Source of the DNA: JBBPZK01 sp965219175
Lineage (GTDB): Bacteria; Actinomycetota; Rubrobacteria; Rubrobacterales; Rubrobacteraceae
Assembly (NCBI GenBank): GCA_965219175.1
Contig: CBDCNI010000001.1
Location: 3,325,551 to 3,389,550 of the forward strand
DNA: 64,000 nt
Direction: 5' to 3'
Program-made: the position numbers and the translations under genes
Notes under the pieces: generated by a model
What the model saw: the letters and a program-made list of their open reading frames with translations, nothing else
The model's database searches: none
Told to the model about the DNA's origin: nothing
Shown here: positions 1 through 7,612 of the stretch, piece after piece
Numbering within the stretch: position 1 is the first letter of the stretch
Layout: every line of letters starts with the position of its first letter

Positions 1-405
1 ACGCTTGACCCCGAGGAGCGCAGAGTCCTCGCCGCCCTGGGAGACACGCTGATACCGTCGGATGGCGGCATGCCATCCGCGAGCCAAGCGGGAGTCGCCG
101 AAGAGTGGGTCGACCGCGTGCTCGAAACCCGTCCGGACATGATCGAGGACCTCGTGTCTCTGTTAAATGAGGTGGGAGATCAGGACCCGGATACGGTCGT
201 GGAGCGGCTCCGGGAGCGAGAGGGCGTGTGGTTCGACACCCTCTGCGAAGTAGTCGCCGGAGCCTACTTCCTGAACCCGAAGATCCGGGAGCAGGTCGGA
301 TATCCAGGCCAGCAAACGCTCCCGATCGAAACATCGATCGAGCACCTCCAACAGCTAACGGCCCCGGTCGTCGAGAGAGGCCCCATCTACCGCTCCTGCC
401 CATGA
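1..405 (+). CDS. Gluconate 2-dehydrogenase subunit 3 family protein, C-terminal part
   Basis: The reading frame is open from the first base, so the true start lies upstream and about 134 residues are visible. It opens with a block like LDPEERRVLAALGDTLIPSD and ends with YFLNPKIREQVGYPGQ, which are the two landmarks of the gluconate 2-dehydrogenase subunit 3 family. These small subunits accompany membrane-bound GMC-type or other sugar dehydrogenases that feed electrons to the respiratory chain, so the catalytic subunit is probably just outside the window. Its stop codon overlaps the next start (ATGA at 402-405), indicating translational coupling with the sugar-acid dehydratase and supporting a role in sugar oxidation upstream of that enzyme. 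Confidence 0.7.
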   Translation, partial: TLDPEERRVLAALGDTLIPSDGGMPSASQAGVAEEWVDRVLETRPDMIEDLVSLLNEVGDQDPDTVVERLREREGVWFDTLCEVVAGAYFLNPKIREQVGYPGQQTLPIETSIEHLQQLTAPVVERGPIYRSCP

Positions 406-2111
406 AATCCCACTCCACTAACACACCTCGCTCCGGCACCGGATTGACTTCCTACGGCGATCCCGGTTTCAGCCGCTTTATCAGGATGGCCTTCGCACGT
501 CACACGGGCCTCGGGCCGGGTGATTACGACAAGCCTCTAATAGGCATCTGCGACACCACGAGCGAGATCAACCGGTGCCACACCCACTTCGGACCCATTA
601 TCGAAGCCGTGAAACGGGGCGTTCTCATGGAGGGCGGCATTCCCCTTAGCTTCCCAACCATATCGCTCGGGGAGATCTTCACGAGCCCTACCACGATGCT
701 CTACCGGAACCTCGCGGCGATAGATACGGAAGAGATGATCCGGGCGCAGCCCGTTGACGGCGTAGTTTTGATGGGGGGGTGCGACAAGACGGTTCCGGCG
801 CAACTCATGGGCGCCGCGAGCGCGGACGTCCCGGCTATCCAGTTCACCGGCGGACCGATGATGAACGGAGAGTATGAGGGAAAGACCCTGGGCGCCTGCT
901 CCGACTGCCGCCACTACTGGCAGGAGTACCGCGCCGGAGAGATCGGCGAAGAGGAACTCGGCGAGATAAACGAATCCCTCGCCCCCACGGCCGGACATTG
1001 CATGGTGATGGGCAGCGCGAGCACCATGGCCGTTATAAGCGAGGCCCTCGGGATGATGCCTCCGGGGACAGCCGCCATCCCGGCCACGCACAACCGGCGC
1101 CTCGCCGCCGCCCAGGAGACCGGGCGCATGGTCGTGCGTCTGGTACAGAGAGGCACGCGTCCATCGGAGATCATGACCGGGCGAGCCTTCGAGAACGCGA
1201 TCCGGGTTCTGATGGCCGTCGGGGGCTCGACGAACGCGGTCATACACCTGGTCGCGATAGCCGGCAGACTCGGAATAAAGTTGCCGCTCTCGCTCTTCGA
1301 CGAGCTCGGCAAGGAGACCCCTCTAATAGCCAACCTCAGGCCGGCTGGGAAGTATCAGATGCAGGAGTTCTTCCAGGCGGGCGGGGCGCCGGCGGTGATG
1401 AAGGAGCTTTCGGCCATGCTCCATCTCAAAGAGCCGACGGTCACGGGGCACACCCTCGGAGAGAACATAGAAGACGCTAGCGTCCCGGAAGTCTACAGGG
1501 ACATTATCCGCACCGCGGACGAGCCGTTGCACCGCGACGGAGGCCTGGCCGTATTGTGGGGCAACATCGCTCCCGATGGAGCGGTGATCAAGACAAAAGC
1601 GGCTACTCCCTCCTTGATGAAACACCGGGGCCGGGCGGTCGTCTTCTCGGGAGTCGAGGACCTGCAAGAGCGGGTGAACGACCCGGACCTCGACGTCGAA
1701 GCCGGCGACGTCATGGTGCTCAAGAACGCCGGTCCCGTGGGCGCGCCGGGCATGCCGGAGGCGGGGCTGCTCCCGATACCGGAGAAGCTCCTCAGGCAGG
1801 GGGTGAGAGACATGGTCCGGGTCTCCGACTGCCGGATGAGCGGCACGGCATCCGGCACCATAGTGCTGCACGTCAGCCCGGAGGCCGCGGTCGGCGGTCC
1901 TCTAGCCCTCGTCCGGACGGGAGATGAGATCGAGCTGGACGTCGAAGCCCGGCGTCTCGAACTGCTGGTCGAGAACGAGGAACTGGATAGGAGAAGATCC
2001 GGCTGGAAACCTTCGTCGAAGGCCGAACGCGGATACGTGCGCCTGTATCAAGAACACGTGCTACAGGCGGATGAGGGCTGCGACTTCGATTTCTTGAGAA
2101 GGGACTATTAG
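402..2111 (+). CDS. IlvD/Edd-family sugar-acid dehydratase (L-arabinonate dehydratase-like)
   Basis: 569 residues, the usual length for pentonate/hexonate dehydratases of the IlvD/Edd family, which use a [2Fe-2S] cluster and Mg2+ to convert an aldonate to a 2-keto-3-deoxy acid. Cys59 (INRCHTHF), Cys127 in GGCDKTVPAQLMG and Cys200 in TAGHCMVMGSAST are the expected cluster ligands, and Ser480 in RMSGTASGT is the expected catalytic base; from memory this numbering equals that of the Rhizobium L-arabinonate dehydratase. The block GACSDCRHYWQEYRAGEI is typical of the sugar-acid branch rather than of dihydroxy-acid dehydratase IlvD. I chose the ATG that overlaps the upstream stop. The exact sugar acid cannot be read from sequence. 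Confidence 0.88.
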   Translation: MKSHSTNTPRSGTGLTSYGDPGFSRFIRMAFARHTGLGPGDYDKPLIGICDTTSEINRCHTHFGPIIEAVKRGVLMEGGIPLSFPTISLGEIFTSPTTMLYRNLAAIDTEEMIRAQPVDGVVLMGGCDKTVPAQLMGAASADVPAIQFTGGPMMNGEYEGKTLGACSDCRHYWQEYRAGEIGEEELGEINESLAPTAGHCMVMGSASTMAVISEALGMMPPGTAAIPATHNRRLAAAQETGRMVVRLVQRGTRPSEIMTGRAFENAIRVLMAVGGSTNAVIHLVAIAGRLGIKLPLSLFDELGKETPLIANLRPAGKYQMQEFFQAGGAPAVMKELSAMLHLKEPTVTGHTLGENIEDASVPEVYRDIIRTADEPLHRDGGLAVLWGNIAPDGAVIKTKAATPSLMKHRGRAVVFSGVEDLQERVNDPDLDVEAGDVMVLKNAGPVGAPGMPEAGLLPIPEKLLRQGVRDMVRVSDCRMSGTASGTIVLHVSPEAAVGGPLALVRTGDEIELDVEARRLELLVENEELDRRRSGWKPSSKAERGYVRLYQEHVLQADEGCDFDFLRRDY

Positions 2112-2113
2112 GT

Positions 2114-3370
2114 GTGAGTGGGATCCGGCTGGTCAAAGTGAGGCAGCATTTCGAGGCTCCCGTGGTCTCGGACCTCGCCGAAGAGGTCCGTCGAGAGGTT
2201 AGACAAATCCTCGGCTCATGCTCGCTGGATGCCGGCTCACGCATCGGCATAACGGCCGGAAGCAGGGGCGTAAAAGACGCCGTCGAGGTGTACCGCGCCC
2301 TGGTTGAGACTCTCAAGGAAGAAGGCCACGAACCGTTCCTGTTCGCATCCATGGGGAGCCACGGCCGGGGGACGGCGGAGGGGCAGCGGGAGTTGCTGAG
2401 GAGTCTGGGCGTAACGGAGGAGAAGGTCGGCGCCCCGGTCTCCTGTTCCGACGAGGTCCTGGAGGTCGGGGAGACCGAGTCGCCCCTCGCCGGACTTCCC
2501 GTGTACGCCGCCCGAGAGGCCGTGGAGGCCGACGCGGTGCTGGCGGTCAACCGGGTCAAGCCCCACACTTCCTTCCACGGCCCGTACGAGAGCGGCCTGA
2601 TGAAGATGCTCTCGGTCGGGATGGGCCGGGCGAAAGGCGCGACGATGGTCCATCGTCTCGGGTGGGACTCGATGGTGGAGGCGATCGAGTCTATCGGCGG
2701 CGTCATCCTGGAGTGCCTACCGGTGATAGGCGGTCTCGCCATAGTGGAGAACGCCCTGGAGCAGACAGCGCGGGTCAAAGGCGTCCCGGCTGCTGATCTG
2801 CCCGAAGCCGAGAAGCCGCTTCTGGAGGATGCCAGGGACTACATGCCGGCGCTGCCGGTCGGACGGCTGGACCTCTGCGTCGTTCGGGAGATGGGCAAGA
2901 ACTACAGCGGTACGGGGATAGACACCAACATAATCGGACGGCTGAGGCTGCAAGGAATACCCGAGCCGGAGGAGCCGTTCATCCAGTGTCTGGCGGTCCT
3001 CGACCTCTCCGAAGCCTCGCACGGCAACGCGACCGGCGTAGGACTCGCCGACTTCACGACCCGGCGACTCGTGGAGAAGATAGACCAGGAGTCCACCTAC
3101 CTCAACTGCCTGACCAGCGGTGGACCCGTGCGGGCCGCCGTTCCGATGACCCTCCCCGACGACGAGACACTGTTCGAGGCTGTATGGAAGGCGCTGAAGC
3201 CCGAGAGGCTAGACCAGGTCCGGGTTGCGGTCGTCAAGAACACCCTGCATCTGGAGGAGCTGTGGGTCTCGGAGAACCTCCTCGACGAGCTGGACGCAAG
3301 CGTCGAGGTCGTTGGCGAGCCTTATGAACTGAAATTCGACTCCGAGGGGAGGATAGATCTGGAGCAATGA
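2114..3370 (+). CDS. LarA-like nickel-pincer-cofactor isomerase domain protein (DUF2088)
   Basis: 418 residues starting at GTG, two bases after the dehydratase stop. It resembles the lactate racemase (LarA) superfamily, which uses a nickel-pincer nucleotide for racemisation or epimerisation of 2-hydroxy acids: GSHGRGTAEGQ near residue 80 and VNRVKPHTSFHGPYESGLMK near 145-165 fit its cofactor-binding and catalytic His/Lys regions. Placement between a sugar-acid dehydratase and a transporter suggests it epimerises a sugar acid so that it can enter the dehydratase route. No larB/larC/larE cofactor genes are in the window, so cofactor supply would have to come from elsewhere. Substrate unknown. 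Confidence 0.72.
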   Translation: MSGIRLVKVRQHFEAPVVSDLAEEVRREVRQILGSCSLDAGSRIGITAGSRGVKDAVEVYRALVETLKEEGHEPFLFASMGSHGRGTAEGQRELLRSLGVTEEKVGAPVSCSDEVLEVGETESPLAGLPVYAAREAVEADAVLAVNRVKPHTSFHGPYESGLMKMLSVGMGRAKGATMVHRLGWDSMVEAIESIGGVILECLPVIGGLAIVENALEQTARVKGVPAADLPEAEKPLLEDARDYMPALPVGRLDLCVVREMGKNYSGTGIDTNIIGRLRLQGIPEPEEPFIQCLAVLDLSEASHGNATGVGLADFTTRRLVEKIDQESTYLNCLTSGGPVRAAVPMTLPDDETLFEAVWKALKPERLDQVRVAVVKNTLHLEELWVSENLLDELDASVEVVGEPYELKFDSEGRIDLEQ

Positions 3371-3503
3371 ACAGCGTTATCTACAAGTCCGCAGTCGAAT
3401 ACTCTCGTGCAGACAGTGGAGCGATCTTACTCCGGGCGCACCACCCGCCCCGGTCGCCTCTACGTACGACTACTGTTCGGTGGTTCGAAGTCAGGAGGGT
3501 CTG

Positions 3504-4838
3504 ATGGAAAGGTCTGGCGGTGCCCGGTCAGCAAACGTTCCCCGTCGCCGGTACTACGTCGCGGTAATGCTCCTGTTCATGGTAATGCTCGGCTACATCG
3601 ATCGGGTGAATATATCGATTGCCGGTCCTTCGATCGCCAAAAGTCTAGATTTGTCTCCCGGCACGCTCGGGCTTCTCTTCTCCGCCTTCTTTTGGAGCTA
3701 CACCCTGATGTTGGTGCCTGTCGGGTGGATCTCCGATAGGTTCGGAACGCGCGTCGTCATACCCCTCGCGATAGCCGTGTGGTCGCTCGGCGCTATTGCG
3801 ACGGGGCTGACGAACAGGTTCGCGACCATGATCGGCGCCCGGCTGGTGCTCGGAATCGGTGAAGCTCCCGTCTATCCCACGGGCAACCTGGTGGTTCGCG
3901 AGTGGGCGCCGCTCAAGGAGCGAGGGATGTTTACCGGAATGCTGAATGCGGGGGCGCTGATCGGACCGGCCATCGGCGCGGTCATCGCCGCATACCTGGT
4001 GTCGTCTATCGGCTGGCGGGAGTCGTTCTATATCCTGGGAGGTTTCGGTTTCTTACTGGCTGTGATCTGGGCGTTTACGATCAGGCGTCCCGAACGGGTC
4101 GGATGGCTGGACCAACAGGAACGCGAGTATGTCGTCGAGAACCGCAACCTGACCAGCGCCCCGGGCGAAACCCCGGCGGATACTGTTCCCATGTCCTTGA
4201 CGTCTCTGCTGCGTCAGCCATCCATGTGGGGCTTGCTGCTCACGCAGGGCTGCGCGGTCTATACCCAGTACCTGTTTCTGACCTGGCTGCCCACCTACAT
4301 GGTCTCGGTCCGCAACGAGCAGCTATTGAGCGCGGGCTGGCTCACCGGCCTCATCTACGGGGCGGCGGCCGTCTTCAGCATCCTGATCGCGCGCGGCAGC
4401 GACTGGTTCGTTACGCGCCGCCAGGGGAGCGGTGGAGAACGCCGAATAGTCGTAATCGTATTGATGCTGTTATCGTCGGCTCTGGTGATCGTGCCGTTCG
4501 TGCAAAACCTGACGGTGGTATTGTTCCTGTTTGCCTGGACTTTGACGATGATAACGACCGCCATAACACTCAACATCGCACTGACCAGCGACCTCATAGT
4601 CGACGAAAGTTCGGGGGGGCTCGCGTTCGGGCTCTTGATCCTGGGCGGCAATGCTTTCGGGTTGTCGGCTCCCATAATCACCGGCTTCCTGGTGGGATCG
4701 ACGGGTAGCTTCAACATACCGTTCCTGTTCGCCGTCTTCCTTATCCTGGTCGGCGCCTTGCTCTCCTGGCTGTTCGTCAAACGCCCTCTGCAACCCAATA
4801 GCACCATTCAGGGAGAACCCGACCCGACGAACAACTAA
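3504..4838 (+). CDS. MFS transporter, sugar-acid/anion:cation symporter type
   Basis: About 444 residues with twelve predicted hydrophobic segments. The N-terminal GYIDRVNISIAGPSIAKSL followed by FSAFFWSYTLMLVPVGWISDRFG is characteristic of the anion:cation symporter branch (glucarate, galactonate, hexuronate and phthalate permeases). I prefer ATG 3504, which follows AGGAGGGTCTG at normal spacing, over the in-frame GTG at 3480. It sits 133 bases after the LarA-like gene and just before the hydrolase, so it most likely imports the sugar acid degraded by this operon. Confidence 0.85.
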   Translation: MERSGGARSANVPRRRYYVAVMLLFMVMLGYIDRVNISIAGPSIAKSLDLSPGTLGLLFSAFFWSYTLMLVPVGWISDRFGTRVVIPLAIAVWSLGAIATGLTNRFATMIGARLVLGIGEAPVYPTGNLVVREWAPLKERGMFTGMLNAGALIGPAIGAVIAAYLVSSIGWRESFYILGGFGFLLAVIWAFTIRRPERVGWLDQQEREYVVENRNLTSAPGETPADTVPMSLTSLLRQPSMWGLLLTQGCAVYTQYLFLTWLPTYMVSVRNEQLLSAGWLTGLIYGAAAVFSILIARGSDWFVTRRQGSGGERRIVVIVLMLLSSALVIVPFVQNLTVVLFLFAWTLTMITTAITLNIALTSDLIVDESSGGLAFGLLILGGNAFGLSAPIITGFLVGSTGSFNIPFLFAVFLILVGALLSWLFVKRPLQPNSTIQGEPDPTNN

Positions 4839-4865
4839 CAGGCGCAAAAGCCGAAAGGAAAGAGC

Positions 4866-5630
4866 ATGTACACTCTCGACGTCCTGATCCAGGGTTTCCC
4901 CGGCAGAAGCAACGACCACGGGGGGCTCGGCTGGAGTACGGTCCCGTTGCTCAGGGGACACGGCGAAGTGATCCTGATCGACACGGGCTCCTACGCTTAC
5001 AGAGTACCGCTGATAGAACGCCTGGGCGGCTTGGGAATCGGACGCGAAGACGTGACGAGCGTGGTGCTGACCCATTGCCACTGGGATCACATCTGCAACT
5101 ACACTTTGTTTCCGAAAGCCAAAGTGTTCGTACCCGATGAGGACTTGCAGTGGGCGCTGAACCAGCCGGTCGGCACCTGGCATATACCGGAGCTTCACGT
5201 CGAGAAGCTAGGCGACGAGAGGCGGGCCGTCCGCGTTCGAGATGGGGACGAGTTCCTCCCGGAGATCCGGGCGGTCGCGACGCCCGGCCATACGCCGGGG
5301 CATCTGAGCTACGTCGTCCGGGGTGAAAGATCAGACTTGATCTTCACGGGCGACGCGGTAAAGAACCAGGCCGAGCTAATGACCGGCCTGGTCGACATGA
5401 CGCTCGACCCGGCCGCCAGCCAGGAGAGCATCCGGCGCCTGCGAGGCCTGGCGGCCCAGGACCCATCGAACATAATCGTGTGTGGTCACGACCGTCTCCT
5501 GGGCCTCAATGGAGACCAGCTTTCGTACCTGTCCGAACTGCGGGCCACCCTGTCGGCCCGTCTATCGCCGGAGTTCGAGAAGGAGACCGTTATAGATCTG
5601 GCTCAGACAGGCCACCCCGTGGATGTATGA
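4866..5630 (+). CDS. Metallo-beta-lactamase-fold hydrolase, N-acyl homoserine lactonase-like
   Basis: 254 residues with the full dinuclear-zinc signature: H70-C-H72-W-D74-H75, a later TPGHTPGHLSY histidine, FTGDAV aspartate and a C-terminal CGHD. The overall shape matches the AiiA-like lactonase subgroup. In quorum-quenching bacteria this family opens homoserine lactone rings, but here it is embedded in a sugar-acid operon, so hydrolysis of a sugar lactone (the step between a sugar dehydrogenase and an aldonate dehydratase) is the more economical reading. The ATG follows GAAAGGAAAGAG. Confidence 0.78.
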   Translation: MYTLDVLIQGFPGRSNDHGGLGWSTVPLLRGHGEVILIDTGSYAYRVPLIERLGGLGIGREDVTSVVLTHCHWDHICNYTLFPKAKVFVPDEDLQWALNQPVGTWHIPELHVEKLGDERRAVRVRDGDEFLPEIRAVATPGHTPGHLSYVVRGERSDLIFTGDAVKNQAELMTGLVDMTLDPAASQESIRRLRGLAAQDPSNIIVCGHDRLLGLNGDQLSYLSELRATLSARLSPEFEKETVIDLAQTGHPVDV

Positions 5631-5664
5631 GAAGAGCAACCCTACACAAACCCGGAGGCCGGGA

Positions 5665-6810
5665 ATGAAAGATTTCAGCGGTTCCAAAGAACCCCGTATC
5701 GTGTCCGTGACAGCCCGTAACGTCAGTGTGCCCCTGGAACGGCCCACTTCCTTCTCGACGCGGCTCGTGAAAGCCCGGCATTACACGCTGGTCAGGGTCC
5801 TCGGAGAAGACGGGGTCGAGGGTATCGGGTTCTGTTATGCGGGCAACAACGGCGGCGACATAGTCACGGCCGCGGTGCGAGATCTACTCGCTCCCGTCCT
5901 CGTGGGCGAAGACCCGTACTTGACCGAGGGCTTGTGGCGGCGGATGTACCAGGAGGCGTTGTTGCACGGCCGTACCGGCTCGGTCATGCGAGCCATCAGC
6001 GCCCTCGACATAGCGCTGTGGGACCGTAATGCCCGCTCCGCCGGGCTGCCACTCTACAAGTACCTCGGGGCGTTTCTCGGTGGAACGGTACCCGCTTATG
6101 CTAGCGGCGGCTACTACCTCGAAGGCAAGACGCCGCGGATGCTGGGCGAAGAGATGGCCCACTACATCGACCTCGGCTTCGCGGCGGTGAAGATGAAAGT
6201 CGGCCAACTCGACCCCCGAGCCGAAGAAGAGCGGGTAGCGGCGGCGCGCGAGGCGGTCGGCCCGGAGGTACTGCTGATGTTGGACGCCAACAACGCCTGG
6301 GCAGATCTACCAACCGCGCTGCGCTTCGTCCGTCGCCTGGAGAAGTACGATCCGTACTGGATCGAGGAACCCTTTAGTCCGGACGACATACAAAACCACG
6401 CACGCCTGGCTCAACGCTCATCTATCCTGGTCGCTACCGGAGAAATAGAAGCCGGCAGATGGCGCCACAAGCAACTGCTGGAAGCGGGCGGGGCGGCCAT
6501 TTTGCAGACCGACGCGGCGGTGTGCGGAGGAATCACCGAGTTCCGTCGAATCGCAGCGCTCGCCGACGGCTACGGCGTCACCATCTCACCCCACTGGTTC
6601 CATGACCTGCACATACACCTGGTCGTGGCGACGCCAAATGCCCGGTACGTCGAGTACTTCCCGGACTCCCAGGTGCTCAACTTCCGCAAACTTATCGACC
6701 GTCAGCTCGAGGTCCGTGAGGGTAAGTTGGTGTTGTCGAATTCACCCGGCCTCGGCTTCGACTTCGACCAGGATGCTGTTGATACGTACTCTGACGGTGA
6801 TTGGAGGTGA
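5665..6810 (+). CDS. Mandelate racemase/muconate lactonizing family protein (enolase superfamily)
   Basis: 381 residues if it starts at ATG 5665, which follows GGAGGCCGGGA; an upstream ATG at 5623 would overlap the preceding gene. The enolase-superfamily barrel is clear: the base motif VKMKVGQ (KxK), metal ligands in LMLDANNAW, WIEEPFSPDD and VATGEIEAG, and a terminal His region ISPHWFHDLHIHL. Members dehydrate or racemise acid sugars through a 1,1-proton transfer. It is last in the operon and offers a second dehydration chemistry beside the IlvD/Edd enzyme, perhaps for a different stereoisomer. The reaction cannot be fixed without structural comparison. Confidence 0.85.
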   Translation: MKDFSGSKEPRIVSVTARNVSVPLERPTSFSTRLVKARHYTLVRVLGEDGVEGIGFCYAGNNGGDIVTAAVRDLLAPVLVGEDPYLTEGLWRRMYQEALLHGRTGSVMRAISALDIALWDRNARSAGLPLYKYLGAFLGGTVPAYASGGYYLEGKTPRMLGEEMAHYIDLGFAAVKMKVGQLDPRAEEERVAAAREAVGPEVLLMLDANNAWADLPTALRFVRRLEKYDPYWIEEPFSPDDIQNHARLAQRSSILVATGEIEAGRWRHKQLLEAGGAAILQTDAAVCGGITEFRRIAALADGYGVTISPHWFHDLHIHLVVATPNARYVEYFPDSQVLNFRKLIDRQLEVREGKLVLSNSPGLGFDFDQDAVDTYSDGDWR

Positions 6811-7011
6811 GCAACGGTAAATTCCACTATGTATCTCAAAATATCGTTGGGCAATGCTATCAGTGCGTTGCGCTCGACTAAACGAGCAAGAGGACGCTCA
6901 ACTGCGAGAGATCCAGCCCGAGTTGTTCATGAACGCCTCCGAGAGATACTGAAGGCGCATGACATGATTGTCCTGGATTGGAATTATTTCGGATTCGTAG
7001 GTAGATATCAT

Positions 7012-7160
7012 CGTAGGTGCCAAAATTCATCGTGGCTGCCATCGCTTCTCCATCCCGACGTAACTTTATAGCGAAAGCCTTCAGCTTGGCAATTTCGGAT
7101 GCTTTGATTCGCTCTGTCCACTCGTCGAGGTTCAAGTTCCTCGGGATTTCGTTTCTCGCT
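7012..7160 (-). pseudogene. ISL3-family transposase fragment (internal piece)
   Basis: A minus-strand stretch reads LDEWTERIKASEIAKLKAFA then LRRDGEAMAATM. This resembles the ISL3-family transposase segment that precedes the conserved SNGQVEGQINRLK block. The block itself is missing: after about 40 residues the similarity stops and stop codons flank the piece (upstream TGA near 7162). Base composition from about 6820 to 7350 is more AT-rich than the neighbouring operons. I regard it as a decayed relic; the assignment rests on memory of the family. Confidence 0.4.
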
Positions 7161-7346
7161 CATGTTCGGAGATACAAACCCGGATTCGGTATGATCCTTC
7201 CTACCCGACCTGATCACATCGCCGATTTTGTTGACGGGGTTATGACGGGAACAAGATAGAACAAGAACATTCTTCAGAGTACCGAAAATGCTTTAGAAAT
7301 AGCCCTGACGCACTTTAAAGAACTGTATAGAACCACACAATTCGGT
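7161..7346. other. Gene-free spacer between mobile-element relics
   Basis: Comparatively AT-rich sequence with no convincing reading frame, ribosome site or hairpin. It separates the ISL3-like fragment from the tRNA half and may be decayed element or chromosomal flank. Confidence 0.4.
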
Positions 7347-7388
7347 CTACGAATCAGAAGGCCGCAGGTTCGAGTCCTGCCGAGCGCA
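7347..7388 (+). tRNA. 3' half of tRNA-Arg(ACG), probable attachment-site relic
   Basis: The sequence reads as the distal half of a tRNA. The anticodon loop CTACGAA (anticodon ACG) is followed by the 3' anticodon-stem strand TCAGA, a variable loop, a perfect T arm (GCAGG, loop TTCGAGT, CCTGC), the acceptor 3' strand CGAGCGC and discriminator A. There is no CCA. The 5' half is absent: the bases before the loop do not complete the anticodon stem and no D arm is present. Similarity starting exactly at the anticodon loop and running to the 3' end is the usual extent of an integrase attachment core. It is not a functional tRNA. Confidence 0.65.
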
Positions 7389-7423
7389 CGTCTTTAACTT
7401 CTGTGTTTCCAGGAGTTTTTCCT

Positions 7424-7523
7424 TTAGTTCCGTCTCGAGGGCATCCCAAAAAGCAGTTCGTCGAAGGCTTTCGCAGCTTGCTTTTGAAGGTTGGCCGGGA
7501 TGGGAAATGTTTTACGAAAGAGT
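7424..7523 (-). pseudogene. C-terminal tail of a tyrosine-type integrase (remnant)
   Basis: On the minus strand an open stretch ending at TAA (7424-7426) reads FPIPANLQKQAAKAFDELLF followed by GMPSRRN. Short tails of this kind (HVxPxMQxxAAxxxDxLLFG) end many actinobacterial phage-type integrases. A TGA just upstream (about 7524) cuts it off, so only about 33 residues survive. Its position 36 bases from the tRNA half is where an element's integrase would be expected. Identification is by pattern only. Confidence 0.38.
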
Positions 7524-7534
7524 GGAGGTCAGTG

Positions 7535-7612
7535 GCGCCGTCTTGAGCATACGGGTACTGCAAAAGTTTTACGTCAACGCGACGCGCAAGCTGGAAGAGT
7601 CTCTACTTCGTT
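7535..7612 (+). pseudogene. PIN-domain (VapC-like) toxin fragment
   Basis: A short plus-strand stretch reads VLSIRVLQKFYVNATRKLEE, close to the VLQEFYVNVTRKL helix common in PIN-domain nucleases of toxin-antitoxin pairs. There is no start, no acidic active-site motif and no antitoxin gene, and the frame runs into the convergent amidohydrolase. Probably another relic of the inserted DNA. Confidence 0.3.

Noticed and set aside
3407..3739. Overlapping plus-strand frame at the beginning of the MFS gene
   Set aside because: Arg/Ser-rich composition, no family motif and out of frame with the clear transporter; a GC-rich shadow.
4866..5630. Quorum-quenching as the assigned role of the MBL hydrolase
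   Set aside because: The operon context fits a sugar lactonase better; family similarity alone does not establish acyl-HSL activity.
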